Shown here piece by piece: positions 8,743 through 17,515 of a stretch of 64,000 nucleotides of DNA. Every line of letters begins with the position of its first letter. The first letter of the stretch is position 1. The stretch comes from Saccharopolyspora sp. NFXS83 (GTDB lineage: Bacteria > Actinomycetota > Actinomycetes > Mycobacteriales > Pseudonocardiaceae). The notes beneath the pieces were generated by a model. That model ran no database searches, was not told the DNA's origin, and saw only the letters and a program-made list of their open reading frames with translations. Where the stretch lies: positions 113,516 to 177,515 of the forward strand of contig NZ_JAPFGB010000016.1 of NCBI RefSeq assembly GCF_026241095.1. The letters run 5' to 3'. A program made the translations under genes and the position numbers.

Positions 8743-9468
8743 ATGGATGGATCATCGGGTAGGTGGACGCCCCCGTCCGCCGGGGAGTCCGGGGCGGGCC
8801 GTCGCGCCCGGTCCCCGGGCCGGACGGGCGCCGCCGGTCGGACGGGGCCGCGCGAAGTGCTCGGCGGCGGTCCGGCTTCGGCGCGGGACCGGATCCTCTC
8901 GGCGGCGGGGGAGTTGTTCGCCGAGTCGGGGTTCGCGGCCACCCCCACCTCGCGGATCGCGGAGCGGGCCCAGGTGCCCAAGGGGCTGATCCACTACTAC
9001 TTCCGCCGGAAACCCGACCTGCTCGTCGCGCTCGTGGAGAGGTTGCCCGCCGAGCGGATCGACGCCGACCGGGTCGTGGTCGTCGGGGACCTGGTGGGCA
9101 GCCTCGGCAGGCTGGTCGATGAACTGGACCGCGCGTGCGCGTCCGCGTCGCCGCTCAGCCACTTGCTGTGGCGGGAGGCCGACACGCACAGCGCGGTGCG
9201 GCGGGCGCTGCGGGAGCGGTTCCGGGGTGCGGTGGAGCAGATCCGCCAGGTCGTGGCGCGCGCCCTGCCGGAGCGCGCCGACGACGGTGAGCTCGACACG
9301 GCCGCGGTCCTGCTGGCCAGGGCGGTCGACCACCGGCATGCGGTGACCGGACGCGTCGAACGCGATGCCGCGGCCGACCTTGAGATCGACTTCATCGCCC
9401 GCGCGCTGCAACCGCACGTTCGGCGCGGGGCTCGGGTGCGCACCGCCGGAGGAGCCGATCTCGGCTGA
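8743..9468 (+). CDS. TetR-family transcriptional regulator
   Basis: One-component repressor of 241 residues. A long Gly/Pro/Arg-rich N-terminal extension (1-45) precedes a typical TetR DNA-binding domain: ARDRILSAAGELFAESGFAA, then the recognition helix region TPTSRIAERAQVPKGLIHYY. The C-terminal ligand domain is unassigned. ATG 8743 is preferred to GTG 8737 because GAGG sits seven bases before the ATG. The ligand and targets are not apparent; the neighbours (SPW protein and epimerase) do not reveal them. Confidence 0.9.
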   Translation: MDGSSGRWTPPSAGESGAGRRARSPGRTGAAGRTGPREVLGGGPASARDRILSAAGELFAESGFAATPTSRIAERAQVPKGLIHYYFRRKPDLLVALVERLPAERIDADRVVVVGDLVGSLGRLVDELDRACASASPLSHLLWREADTHSAVRRALRERFRGAVEQIRQVVARALPERADDGELDTAAVLLARAVDHRHAVTGRVERDAAADLEIDFIARALQPHVRRGARVRTAGGADLG

Positions 9469-9476
9469 CGGGCCGG

Positions 9477-9917
9477 TCAGGCCGCGGGTTCGACGAGCTC
9501 CACCAGCACGCCGCCGGCGTCCTTCGGATGCACGAAGTTGATGCGGCTGTCGGCGGTGCCGCGACGCGGGGCGTCGTAGAGCAACCGCAGTCCTTTGGCA
9601 CGCAGTGCCGCGCTGGCGGCCTCGACGTCGGTGACCCGGAACGCGAGTTGCTGCAGCCCTGGGTTGTTGCGCTCGAGGAACTTCGCGATCGCGGAATCCG
9701 GTCGCAGGGGAGCGAGCAACTGGATCTGGGTGGCCCCCGCGGTGTCGCCCGGCGCCCGCAGCATCGCCTCGTGGACCCCTTGCTCCTCGTTGACCTCGCT
9801 GTGGGTGACTTCGAGGCCGAAGGTCGAGCGCTGGAACTCGATCGCGGCGTCGAGGTCGGCCACCGCGATGCCGACGTGATCGACGGCGGTGATCAGTCCG
9901 CTCAGTTCGCTGTGCAT
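9477..9917 (-). CDS. mce: methylmalonyl-CoA epimerase-family protein
   Basis: Glyoxalase-fold enzyme expected to interconvert (R)- and (S)-methylmalonyl-CoA in propionate metabolism. 146 residues. Ligands by comparison with the Propionibacterium enzyme: His14 (VDHVGIAV), Gln66 (TQIQLL) and Glu140 (VLVELVEP), with the catalytic Glu in NEEQGV. The usual HH pair that supplies the fourth metal ligand is QQ here (GLQQLAFRV, 88-95). ATG 9917 follows a TAGGCT box by seven bases (leaderless). The neighbourhood with a thiolase and a thioredoxin-TPR gene matches M. tuberculosis Rv1322A-Rv1324. The B12 adenosyltransferase for mutase lies at 36 kb. Confidence 0.85.
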   Translation of the reverse strand: MHSELSGLITAVDHVGIAVADLDAAIEFQRSTFGLEVTHSEVNEEQGVHEAMLRAPGDTAGATQIQLLAPLRPDSAIAKFLERNNPGLQQLAFRVTDVEAASAALRAKGLRLLYDAPRRGTADSRINFVHPKDAGGVLVELVEPAA

Positions 9918-9924
9918 GGTGGGC

Positions 9925-9930
9925 AGCCTA
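9925..9930 (-). promoter_or_regulatory. epimerase -10 box (TAGGCT), leaderless
   Basis: TAGGCT on the minus strand, seven bases before the ATG at 9917. Confidence 0.55.
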
Positions 9931-10030
9931 ACGCGCCGTGAACCCGGCGTGAGTGTGCGAAATGTGGCAAGAAAAGGTGTTGTGCGCTGCTGGGATTGCA
10001 CTGATCGGCGGAGTCGGGGGTGCAGTGACC

Positions 10031-10057
10031 GACGTGAACATGTTGCTAGTTCACGTC
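10031..10057 (+). promoter_or_regulatory. inverted repeat before the secreted-protein gene
   Basis: GACGTGAAC (10031-10039), nine bases, then GTTCACGTC (10049-10057), ending just before the AAAGG ribosome site. Could be an operator or an mRNA hairpin controlling translation of the gene at 10070. Confidence 0.55.
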
Positions 10058-10069
10058 GAAAGGTAAGTG

Positions 10070-11080
10070 ATGGTTGCGAAGAAACCAAACCGGCTGAGAC
10101 CTCGGCCGCTCCTGATCGCGGCGGTCGCCGCGGTCGTCACCATGGGCGTGCCCTCGTTCGCCGTCGCGGCAGGGGGCGGCGGGACCGTCTCCGGTGGCGG
10201 TGGCCCCAACCCCGAGGAGATCCGGCTCAAGCACGAACGCGCTCGAGTCGCCGCGGCCCCGCTGAAGTTCGGGGCCGAATCCTACGAATCCGTGCGATCC
10301 GCGGCGGCGGACGCCGCGGGAACCGCCGACTGCTCGGTGAGCACGGACGCCGCCACCTACCTGACCCTGTCGACGACCTGGCCTGAAGTCGCGGGATCCG
10401 GGGAGGCGCCGTCGCCCATGACCCTGTCCCGCTACGACGACCAGACCGCGCTTGCCGACCCCGAGCAGCGCGGCGACGGGCTCTTCTTCAACCCGGGGGT
10501 CGGGATCTGGCAGCTCGACTCCGCCGGTCTCGGGGCGGACGAGACGGCGGCCACCGCCATCGACTCGGCCGCCGCGGCGTCGAAGGTCGCGCCGTACCTG
10601 GTGGGGAAGTACTGCGACTCGGTGGGCTCCGGTGCTTCCAGCGCCGCCGCGCGCGCCACGGCTTGGAAGGCCTGGCACGCCTGTGACGAAGGCGCCTGCG
10701 AGGACGTCTACCAGCGGCTCGCGAAAGAAGGGGTCGCCAAGGACTCCACCGTGTCCCGGTACGGCGGCGCGGAACCACGCAAGTGCACCTACGAGGGCGC
10801 GTCCTACGACTGCCTCTACGTCGACCCCGGTGCCGTCGAAGGCGAAGATGCCTGGACATCGCCGGACTTCGGGCCCGCACCGGTTCCCGATCCGTTCTAC
10901 GTCTTCACCTACACCAGCGGCGGCGCCGATTACGAGGTCCGCTACTGGCTCGATGCCGACTCCGGCGCGGAAAGCGACGTGTCCGCGTCGCGGGAGCTGG
11001 GCGTCGACGCGCGCACCGCGCTGCACTGGGAAGCCGACTCCGGCCTCTGCGACACCACGGCCACCCGCGGCGACTGCTGA
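10070..11080 (+). CDS. secreted protein, unknown function
   Basis: 336 residues with a classical signal peptide: RLRPR, a hydrophobic core LLIAAVAAVVTMGV and an AVA-A cleavage site near residue 33. A Gly-rich linker follows. The mature part has seven to eight Cys (for example CDEGACED, KCTYEGASYDC), suggesting disulfides, and a segment GVGIWQLDSAGL reminiscent of lysozyme-fold proteins; no catalytic site is claimed. ATG 10070 has AAAGG six bases upstream. A 9-bp inverted repeat overlaps the leader. Palindrome copy 3 starts six bases after the stop. Confidence 0.8.
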   Translation: MVAKKPNRLRPRPLLIAAVAAVVTMGVPSFAVAAGGGGTVSGGGGPNPEEIRLKHERARVAAAPLKFGAESYESVRSAAADAAGTADCSVSTDAATYLTLSTTWPEVAGSGEAPSPMTLSRYDDQTALADPEQRGDGLFFNPGVGIWQLDSAGLGADETAATAIDSAAAASKVAPYLVGKYCDSVGSGASSAAARATAWKAWHACDEGACEDVYQRLAKEGVAKDSTVSRYGGAEPRKCTYEGASYDCLYVDPGAVEGEDAWTSPDFGPAPVPDPFYVFTYTSGGADYEVRYWLDADSGAESDVSASRELGVDARTALHWEADSGLCDTTATRGDC

Positions 11081-11086
11081 ACCGCT

Positions 11087-11140
11087 GCGAGGAAGGGAAC
11101 CTTCCTGTCAGACCGGTGACGGGAAGGTTCCCTTCCTCGC
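11087..11140. repeat. 52-bp palindrome family, copy 3 (54 bp, one wobble)
   Basis: 24-base arms with a GACCGG centre. One T-to-G change leaves a G-U pair if transcribed rightward. A weak related fragment (GGGAACGTTCCCTTCC) lies near 11165-11180. Confidence 0.9.
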
Positions 11141-11336
11141 GTTCCGGTGGCGCGGGGGTGGTGTCGGGAACGTTCCCTTCCGGCCGAGGGCGGACCTGTG
11201 CGAAGGTGCGCGGATGGCACTGCGTGCCACGATGGGTGTGGTCCGGTCGAGCCGAGTGGGCGCATCATGAGGGCGGTGCACGGCGCCGTTCCGACGGCGC
11301 GCAGCGGTAGTCGATGAGGATGGCCGGGAGGCGACT

Positions 11337-12524
11337 GTGAGCACTTCTGTGATCGTTTCGGGGGCACGCACTCCGATGGGGCGCCTGCTGGGCTCGTTGA
11401 AGGATTTTTCAGGTGCGCAGCTCGGCGGCGTGGCCATCAAGGCCGCGCTGGAGCGAGGCGGCGTCGCCCCTGAACAGGTGCAGTACACGATCATGGGCCA
11501 GGTGCTGACCGCCGGAGCGGGGCAGATCCCCGCCCGGCAGGCGGCGGTCAACGCGGGCATCCCGATGGACGTCCCGGCGCTGACGATCAACAAGGTGTGC
11601 CTGTCCGGCCTCGACGCGATCGCGCTCGCCGACCAGCTCATCCGCGCCGGCGAGTTCGACGTGGTCGTCGCGGGCGGCCAGGAGTCGATGACGCAAGCCC
11701 CGCACCTGCTGACGAGCTCCCGCGAGGGCGTCAAGTTCGGCGACGCGCAGCTGGTAGACCACATGGCTCTCGACGGCTTGACCTGTGCTTTCGACGAGAT
11801 CGCGATGGGTGCTTCGACGGAGAAGCACAACGGCAGGCACGGGCTGACCAGGCAGGAGCAGGACGAGTTCGCCGCCCGGTCGCACCAGCGCGCCGGTGCC
11901 GCGGCGGCGCGCGGCGTGTTCGCCGAGGAAATCGCCCCGGTGACGGTGCCGCAGCGCAAGGGCGACCCGATCACCGTCGACACCGACGAGGGCGTCCGGC
12001 CGGACACGACGGCCGAAGGCCTCGGCAAGCTGCGCCCGGCGTTCGCCCCCGACGGCACGATCACGCCGGGCTCCGCGTCGCAGATCTCTGATGGTGCCGC
12101 CGCGGTCGTGGTGATGAGCAAGTCGAAGGCCGAGGAGCTCGGCCTGACCTGGCTGGCCGAGATCGGCGCGCACGGCGTCGTGTCCGGGCCGGACGCGAGC
12201 CTGCACGAGCAGCCGTCGAACGCGATCAAAGCCGCTTGCGCGAAGGAGCAGGTGGACGCCGCCGAGCTCGACCTCGTGGAGATCAACGAGGCGTTCGCCG
12301 CGGTCGGCATCGTCTCCAGCAGGGCCCTGGGGGTCTCCGACGAGATCGTCAACGTCAACGGCGGAGCCATCGCGCTCGGCCACCCGCTCGGCATGTCCGG
12401 CGCGCGGCTGGCGCTGCACCTGGCGTTGGAGCTGCGGCGCCGTGGCGGCGGAACCGGCGTGGCCGCGCTGTGCGGCGGCGGCGGGCAGGGCGACGCGCTG
12501 ATCCTGCGCGTTCCGCAGAGCTGA
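11337..12524 (+). CDS. acetyl-CoA C-acetyltransferase (thiolase)
   Basis: Thiolase II-type enzyme condensing or cleaving acetoacetyl-CoA. 395 residues. Seen: nucleophile Cys88 (INKVCLSG), NEAFA, His349 in [16 protein letters not shown] and Cys379 in CGGGGQGDA, so the active site is complete. The GTG start has GGGAGG six bases before it. It probably corresponds to mycobacterial fadA4 (Rv1323) by position between the epimerase and the thioredoxin-like gene, although a secreted-protein gene and dinB interrupt the order here. Confidence 0.94.
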   Translation: MSTSVIVSGARTPMGRLLGSLKDFSGAQLGGVAIKAALERGGVAPEQVQYTIMGQVLTAGAGQIPARQAAVNAGIPMDVPALTINKVCLSGLDAIALADQLIRAGEFDVVVAGGQESMTQAPHLLTSSREGVKFGDAQLVDHMALDGLTCAFDEIAMGASTEKHNGRHGLTRQEQDEFAARSHQRAGAAAARGVFAEEIAPVTVPQRKGDPITVDTDEGVRPDTTAEGLGKLRPAFAPDGTITPGSASQISDGAAAVVVMSKSKAEELGLTWLAEIGAHGVVSGPDASLHEQPSNAIKAACAKEQVDAAELDLVEINEAFAAVGIVSSRALGVSDEIVNVNGGAIALGHPLGMSGARLALHLALELRRRGGGTGVAALCGGGGQGDALILRVPQS

Positions 12525-12629
12525 CCTGCGCAACCCGGTGAACCGGGGCGGTGTCGGGGTACCCGGAAATCACCCTGATGCCGCCCTGGTTTTCCACGAC
12601 CGACCGTGATCACTGTGAGTGCTCGCCGC

Positions 12630-12635
12630 TACCCT
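12630..12635 (+). promoter_or_regulatory. -10 box (TACCCT), leaderless, before the gene at 12643
   Basis: TACCCT seven bases before the ATG. Confidence 0.5.
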
Positions 12636-12642
12636 GGTCGGT

Positions 12643-13428
12643 ATGAAGTGGCTTCCAGGTGGATGGCAACGTGCGGATCGGTCGGAACGGGAATGGGCCA
12701 CCGTGCCCGGCCGCGTCACCGGTAAGAGCGACGCCACCGCGCGGTTCGGGGCGGAACGCGGCGGTCCCGGCACCCGGGTCTACGACAAGCACGACCGGCC
12801 CGCGGAGACGGCGGCACCGATCGGGCTCGGCCCGGAAGCGCAGGACGTGGACGTGTCCGCCGGCAGCTTCCGGCTGCTGCTGATCGGCGGCGGGCTCAGC
12901 GGCTTCGGCACCGTGCTGTGCGCCGCGACGCTGGCCAACAACGGCAGCAGCGTCGGTGTGTGGATCTGGCAGTTGGTGCTCGGCATCATCTTCCTCGGAT
13001 TCGTGCTGTCCTCGCGCGGGATGCTCAACAGCCGCGGATTCCTGCTGGACCGCAGCGGTTTCTACGCGCGCACCCTCGGAGAGGTGTACGGGGTGTCCTG
13101 GAACGAGATCTCCGCCATCGGCATCGGCAGCCTGCCGTGGATCGAGCAGAAGCGGCCGGTGCACCCGGAGCGGCGGGTCGCGCTGGAGTTCTACCCGGCC
13201 GACCCCGGTTTCGGCGGTCGCCACCCGGAGCTGGACCGCTGGCGGGTCGAGGAGCAGCCCTCGCTGCCGGGAACGTCGTCGGTGCGCTACCGCTTCCACC
13301 TGCCGCCGTTCACGCGGCTGCCGCGAGCGGTGGAACGCGCGGTGCAGACCGTCGCCCCGCGCAAGTGGGTCGGTCACTACCGCAGGCACCTTCCCCCGGT
13401 GAGCATGCCGGATTCCACCAAGCTCTGA
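12643..13428 (+). CDS. two-helix membrane protein with PH-like domain, unknown
   Basis: 261 residues, no firm family. Residues 1-75 are soluble, two transmembrane helices follow (about 78-100 and 106-126: SVGVWIWQLVLGIIFLGFVL), and then a cytosolic domain with FYARTLGEVYGVSWNEISAI resembling bacterial PH-type domains (weak inference). ATG 12643 is chosen because a TACCCT box lies seven bases upstream, fitting a leaderless mRNA; an in-frame TTG at 12619 is less likely. Convergent with dinB. Confidence 0.75.
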   Translation: MKWLPGGWQRADRSEREWATVPGRVTGKSDATARFGAERGGPGTRVYDKHDRPAETAAPIGLGPEAQDVDVSAGSFRLLLIGGGLSGFGTVLCAATLANNGSSVGVWIWQLVLGIIFLGFVLSSRGMLNSRGFLLDRSGFYARTLGEVYGVSWNEISAIGIGSLPWIEQKRPVHPERRVALEFYPADPGFGGRHPELDRWRVEEQPSLPGTSSVRYRFHLPPFTRLPRAVERAVQTVAPRKWVGHYRRHLPPVSMPDSTKL

Positions 13429-13451
13429 TCCGGATCGGCCGCGGCGAAGCG

Positions 13452-14774
13452 TCACCAGCCGAGGCTGTTCAGCGGCTCGGCGGGCTTGAGCGCCGGATCG
13501 TCGTCCTGGAAGGTGCGTGCGCGACCGCGGCCGGTCGCCGCGGTCTCGAAGCGCACCGTGACCCGGCCGAGTCCGGCGCCCTGCACCCAGCCGTGCCCGT
13601 TCTCCGGGTGGAACACGTCGTCCCCGGCGCGCCACGGCCGACGCCCGGGCAGCGGAGTCGGTTCCGGTGCCGGCTCACCCTCCGGAACGGGCGCAGGTTC
13701 GGACTCGTGCGCGGGACTGTCGAACAACGCCTCCTGCTCGGAGGTCGCGAGCCCCGAATAGGAGACCCCGACCAGCCGGATCGGGGTGCCTGGCGGCACC
13801 GCCACCGCGATCAACCGCCGGGCCGCCGCGCTGAGCGAACCCAGGTCCGAGGTGGCCGTGGCGAAGGTCTCCGCGCGGCTGATCGTCGTGAAGTCCGCGT
13901 CTCGGACCTTCACCGTCACGGTGCGCGCGGCCCTGCCGGACGAGACGAGCCTGCGGTGCGCGTGCTCGGCCATGCCGCCCACCTCGGTGGACAGCCGCAC
14001 CGGCTCGGTGATGTCCACGTCGAACGTGGTCTCGGCGCTGACCTGCTTGGCCTCCGCGCGTTCCGCGACTGGGTGATCGTCGATGCCGTGCGCCAACCGG
14101 TGCAGCTCCGCGCCGTGCGCCTGACCTAGCAGCGACGTGACGTCGCCTGGGTGCAACGCCGCGAGCTCTCCGATGCTGTAGACCCCGATGCGGTGCAGCT
14201 TCGACTCGGTGACGGGCCCGACGCCCCACAACTTGCGCACCGGCAGGCCCGTGAGCAGTTCGTGCTCCTGATCGGGCGGCACCACGAGGGCGCCGTCCGG
14301 CTTCGCGAGCCCGGAGGCGATCTTCGCGATCTGCTTCCCGGACCCCGCTCCCACCGACGCAGGCACCCCGACCTCGGTGCGGACCCGTTCCCGCAGCCGT
14401 GCCGCGAACCGCTCCACGTCGTCGGTCGAGCCGCCGATCAGCTCGACCGGTTCCAGGAACGCCTCGTCGATCGAGACCTGACCGACCACGTCGGAGATCT
14501 CGCGGACGATGTCGAAGACCTTGCGGCTGACAGCCTGGTAGACGCCACCGCGGGGAGGCAGCACCACCGCCACCGGGCATCGGCGGCGCGCCTCGGCCAT
14601 CGGCATCGCCGACCGGGCGCCGTAAGCGCGGGCCTGGTAGCTGGCGCCGGCGACGGTGCCGCGCGGACCCAAGCCGCCCACCAGGACGGCCCGGTCGGAG
14701 ACGGTGGGGCGGGTGAGCTGCTCGACGGACGCGAAGAACGCGTCCATGTCCATGTGCAGCACCCATCTCCGCAT
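13452..14774 (-). CDS. dinB: DNA polymerase IV (Y family)
   Basis: Error-prone lesion-bypass polymerase, about 440 residues. Seen: the metal site [16 protein letters not shown] near the N-terminus, the steric and nucleotide-site region [15 protein letters not shown], and the catalytic SIDEAF motif. Thumb and little-finger domains follow. The C-terminal 100 residues add an acidic Pro-rich linker and an extra domain ending [15 protein letters not shown], seen in some actinobacterial homologues (recollection). The start is uncertain between ATG 14774 and GTG 14780. The final residues give no obvious canonical clamp-binding peptide. Confidence 0.93.
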   Translation of the reverse strand: MRRWVLHMDMDAFFASVEQLTRPTVSDRAVLVGGLGPRGTVAGASYQARAYGARSAMPMAEARRRCPVAVVLPPRGGVYQAVSRKVFDIVREISDVVGQVSIDEAFLEPVELIGGSTDDVERFAARLRERVRTEVGVPASVGAGSGKQIAKIASGLAKPDGALVVPPDQEHELLTGLPVRKLWGVGPVTESKLHRIGVYSIGELAALHPGDVTSLLGQAHGAELHRLAHGIDDHPVAERAEAKQVSAETTFDVDITEPVRLSTEVGGMAEHAHRRLVSSGRAARTVTVKVRDADFTTISRAETFATATSDLGSLSAAARRLIAVAVPPGTPIRLVGVSYSGLATSEQEALFDSPAHESEPAPVPEGEPAPEPTPLPGRRPWRAGDDVFHPENGHGWVQGAGLGRVTVRFETAATGRGRARTFQDDDPALKPAEPLNSLGW

Positions 14775-14885
14775 GCGCACATTCAACGAGATACCCCCGA
14801 CAACCACCACAGGCCCCGGGGGAGGTCGCGCCTCGGAGCAGGTTCAGCGCGGCGCGTGGCGAGCGCGGACCCGCGGGAGATCCGG

Positions 14886-15071
14886 CTAGTCCTCGTCGGT
14901 CTCGTGCTCGGCCGGGGCGTCGGCCGGTTCCTGCTTCGCCGGAGGCGCGAGGAACACCACACCGCGGTCGAGGTCGAGCGGACCACCCGGATCGTGCTCA
15001 CGCCCAGGTGTGCCCTGATCGCCCTCGTGCCGGAGCTTGCGCCCCGGGAACAGTTCACCGTAGGAAGCCAT
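14886..15071 (-). CDS. small DUF6191-like protein
   Basis: 61 residues, acidic and proline-rich at the end. The pattern GELFPGRKLRHEGD...GGPLDLDRGVVFL resembles the small actinobacterial DUF6191 family (weak match from memory). ATG start at 15071. No transmembrane segment. Function unknown. Confidence 0.6.
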   Translation of the reverse strand: MASYGELFPGRKLRHEGDQGTPGREHDPGGPLDLDRGVVFLAPPAKQEPADAPAEHETDED

Positions 15072-15127
15072 GTCCCCAGCGTAGGCCGCCCGTCACCGTC
15101 ATCGCCCGGACCAGGAGGACCAACCGT

Positions 15128-15212
15128 GCGAGGAAGGGAACCTTCCCCCTGTCACGGGTGCGGGGAAGGGAACCTTCCTGTCACCGGTGTGAAGAAGGGA
15201 ACCTTTCTGTCA
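15128..15212. repeat. three tandem left half-copies of the palindrome family
   Basis: Three GAAGGGAACC-containing left halves in the same orientation, their GAAGGG cores at 15133, 15165 and 15194 (steps of 32 and 29 bases), with no right halves. Confidence 0.9.
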
Positions 15213-15481
15213 TCGACGGCGTCGTGCGGACGCGGAGGGACATCGGACCCGCGGCGCGGGGACGCGGTGCCGGTTTTCGTCGGCTCGGGTCGTGCTCACG
15301 GGAGTAGGGGAGTTCGCGAGCAGTGCGGCTTCTGCGGACGGCCGGACGGGAGAGGGGCGGAGCCGGTTCGATCACCGGCGAGCGCCCGGCACGCGGCACC
15401 CGACCGGATCAGCGCCAGGCCAGGCGGCAAACGAAACCGGCCGCCACCGGACAACGGTGACGGCCGGGCGGCGGTACGAAC
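15213..15481. other. gene-free stretch before the thioredoxin gene stop
   Basis: With the tandem half repeats this makes about 410 bases without a gene. Only short spurious frames are present; nothing else is recognised. Confidence 0.5.
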
Positions 15482-16447
15482 TCAGAACAGGGCGCTGGCC
15501 AGTGCCCTGCGGGCGTTGGTGACCCGCGGATCCCCGTCGGGGAACAGCTCGAACATGTCGATCAGGTGCTGCCGCACGCGGTTGCGATCGTCGCCGGCGG
15601 TGCGCTTGACGGTGCGCACGAGCCGGTCGAACGCGGCCTCCACCTGCTGGGCGGCGAGTTCGGCGTCGGCGGCGGCGAGCTGCGCGTCGAGGTCGTCGGG
15701 TGCGGCGTCGGCGCGCTCGATCGCGGCCGGGTCGGCGTTCTCGGCACGGGCGCTGAACCGGACCTGGGCGAGGGCGGCCTGCGCCTGCTCGTTGTTCGGT
15801 TCGGCTTCGAGGATCTGCCGGTAGGCGGCCTCGGCCGCGGCGAAGTCACCGTTGTCCAGGGCTTCTTCCGCGGCGGTGAAGCGGGGATCTTCGGGTTCCT
15901 CTTCGACCTCAGCCGCGCCCGCCGCTGCCTGCTCGGCGGCCTGGATGCCGGGGAGCTGTTCGCGCAGGGCGTCGAGCAGCGCGGTGATCCACTGCCGGAT
16001 CTGCGGCTCGGGCTGCGCCCCGGCGAAGGCCTCGACGGGCTGCCCACCGGCGATCGCGATCACGGTCGGGATGGACTGCACCTGGAAGAGCTGGGCGATC
16101 CGCGGGTTGGCGTCCACGTCGACCTTCGCGAGCACCCAGGTGCCGCCGCTCTCCTGCGCGAGCCGCTCCAGCACGGGGGAGAGCTGCTTGCAGGGGCCGC
16201 ACCACTCGGCCCACAGGTCGACGACGACGGGGACCTGCATGGAGCGGTCCACCACTTCGGCCTGGAAGGTCGCTTCGGTGACGTCGATGACCGCCGGCGT
16301 GCCGGTGGTCGCCGCGTCGTCGGCGGGGCCGTTGGAGGCCGGTGGCCGGGAAGCGTTGTCCGCCTTGTTCTTCAGCGCGGACAGGTCGACTGCGCCCGCC
16401 ATCGCGGCGGACATGGCTGCGTTCTGGCGTGGATCGGGCCTCGTCAC
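15482..16447 (-). CDS. thioredoxin-TPR chaperone-like protein (CnoX/YbbN type)
   Basis: 321 residues. A disordered N-terminus (1-50) is followed by a thioredoxin domain with an intact WCGPCK (Cys83, Cys86), the cis-Pro loop SIPTV, and a C-terminal tetratricopeptide region (about 180-321). This is the architecture of CnoX/YbbN holdases (family knowledge); the intact CXXC suggests redox activity as well. The GTG start is favoured because the TRP...MAGAVDL N-terminus resembles mycobacterial Rv1324. A CAGGAT box sits six bases before it. Confidence 0.9.
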   Translation of the reverse strand: MTRPDPRQNAAMSAAMAGAVDLSALKNKADNASRPPASNGPADDAATTGTPAVIDVTEATFQAEVVDRSMQVPVVVDLWAEWCGPCKQLSPVLERLAQESGGTWVLAKVDVDANPRIAQLFQVQSIPTVIAIAGGQPVEAFAGAQPEPQIRQWITALLDALREQLPGIQAAEQAAAGAAEVEEEPEDPRFTAAEEALDNGDFAAAEAAYRQILEAEPNNEQAQAALAQVRFSARAENADPAAIERADAAPDDLDAQLAAADAELAAQQVEAAFDRLVRTVKRTAGDDRNRVRQHLIDMFELFPDGDPRVTNARRALASALF

Positions 16448-16567
16448 CTCTCCATCCTGACACGGCGCGCGATGCGCACCGTGCGTGGGCGGGGGTTCTC
16501 CGGAGGGCGACGGGAACCGGCGCAGTACTGGTCACGGTGCGCTGGCTGAGCCACCGACGTCTACCTG

Positions 16568-16600
16568 ATCGAGTGTCGATGATCACTCGATTGCTTGACG
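16568..16600 (+). promoter_or_regulatory. inverted repeat and TTGACG box upstream of the chaplin-like gene
   Basis: ATCGAGTG (16568-16575), eight bases, CACTCGAT (16584-16591), then TTGACG (16595-16600). No convincing -10 is seen. May be a regulated promoter; the AT content is higher than in the surroundings. Confidence 0.35.
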
Positions 16601-16674
16601 TTACGTGCGTACCCCTCATGTTTTGCCGGGGTGATCGCCGAAGGAGCCACTGTGTCTGCTCGAGGGCCTGTTCT

Positions 16675-16730
16675 CGGGCGGGCCAGACGGGGAGCCCCGG
16701 GAAAGATCCGGGATCGAGCCCCCTGCCCGA
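16675..16730 (+). other. predicted structured 5' leader
   Basis: Nested pairing: CGGGC (16675-16679) with GCCCG (16725-16729), GGGG (16689-16692) with CCCC (16719-16722), and CCCGG (16696-16700) with CCGGG (16708-16712). Followed by AGGAGAGG and the start codon. No known riboswitch class recognised. Confidence 0.35.
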
Positions 16731-16752
16731 AGTTCTAGGAGAGGTTCAGAAA

Positions 16753-17013
16753 GTGCGTATTGCTACCCGCGTTGCCGGCGCCGCCGGTATCGCCGCCCTC
16801 GGCATGGTGTCCCTCGGTTCGACCGCTTTCGCCGACACGGCGGGCAACGAAGGCGTCAACCTGGTTGACGACAACAACATCAGCGCGGTGCCGGTCCAGC
16901 TGTGCGGCAACAACGTCGGTGCCGTCATCGGCGTCGTCGTGCCGGTCCTGTCGCCGCAGACGAACGACTGCACCAACGCGCCGGTCATCGACCACCCCTC
17001 TTCCAAGGGCTGA
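16753..17013 (+). CDS. chaplin-like small secreted protein
   Basis: 86 residues: a signal peptide (VRIATRVAGAAGIAALGMVS, cleavage near STAFA-D), then a short mature peptide with VPVQLCGNNVGAVIG and a second Cys in TNDCTNAP. The CGNxV..IG core and two Cys recall chaplins, the amyloid surface proteins of Streptomyces aerial hyphae, but the Cys-Cys distance is four residues longer. GTG 16753 has AGGAGAGG eight bases upstream. Monocistronic, with a long possibly structured leader. It could also be a generic small cell-surface peptide. Confidence 0.75.
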   Translation: MRIATRVAGAAGIAALGMVSLGSTAFADTAGNEGVNLVDDNNISAVPVQLCGNNVGAVIGVVVPVLSPQTNDCTNAPVIDHPSSKG

Positions 17014-17076
17014 TCGATCGCGTACGACGACGGCCGGCCGGAGACGTCCCTCGGGACCTCCGGCCGGCCGCGTCGC

Positions 17077-17382
17077 TCACTGGTCGGTCGACAGGTGTTC
17101 TTCGACCCGCCGGACCTTCTCGTGCAACTGCCCGGTGTGGCCGGGGCGGATGTCGGCTTTGAGCACCAGGCTGGTGCGGGGCGAATGCGACGACACCGCT
17201 TCCGTCGCGCGCTTCACCACGTCCATGACCTCGTCCCAGTCGCCTTCGACGGTCGTGAACATCGACGTCGTCTCGTGCGGCAGGCCTGATTCGCGCACGA
17301 TCCGCACCGCTTCCGCGACGGCCGCGCTGACGCTGTCGCCATCACCGGAGCCGGACGGTGCCACGCTGAACGCAACCAACAT
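17077..17382 (-). CDS. thiamine-binding-type protein (MTH1187/DUF77 family)
   Basis: 101 residues of the small ferredoxin-like family PF01910: N-terminal VAFSVAPSG, the central HETTSMFTTVEGDWDEVMDV, and C-terminal VLKADIRPG. Members bind thiamine or related pyrimidines (family knowledge). ATG 17382 has AGGAGGAA a few bases upstream. Divergent from marR. Confidence 0.88.
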   Translation of the reverse strand: MLVAFSVAPSGSGDGDSVSAAVAEAVRIVRESGLPHETTSMFTTVEGDWDEVMDVVKRATEAVSSHSPRTSLVLKADIRPGHTGQLHEKVRRVEEHLSTDQ

Positions 17383-17502
17383 TCGATCTTCCTCCTGCGA
17401 GCTGCTCGGGAAAGACTTACGATCATGCTGGATTTCATCGGCGTCGTGCTCGTCGGCAGGTCGTGATGCCGAATGGTCATTCGTCCGTTCGGTGCCCGCT
17501 GC

Positions 17503-17508
17503 TAGCGT
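17503..17508 (+). promoter_or_regulatory. marR -10 box (TAGCGT), leaderless
   Basis: TAGCGT seven bases before the ATG. Confidence 0.5.
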
Positions 17509-17515
17509 CGGCATC

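Noticed and set aside
15128..15212. Short CRISPR or regulator-site cluster
   Set aside because: The repeats are half-copies of the dispersed palindrome family and the intervening bases are only a few.
16675..16730. Known riboswitch class (such as the cyclic-di-AMP ydaO type) before the chaplin-like gene
   Set aside because: The conserved bases of that class are not present; only simple nested stems are seen.
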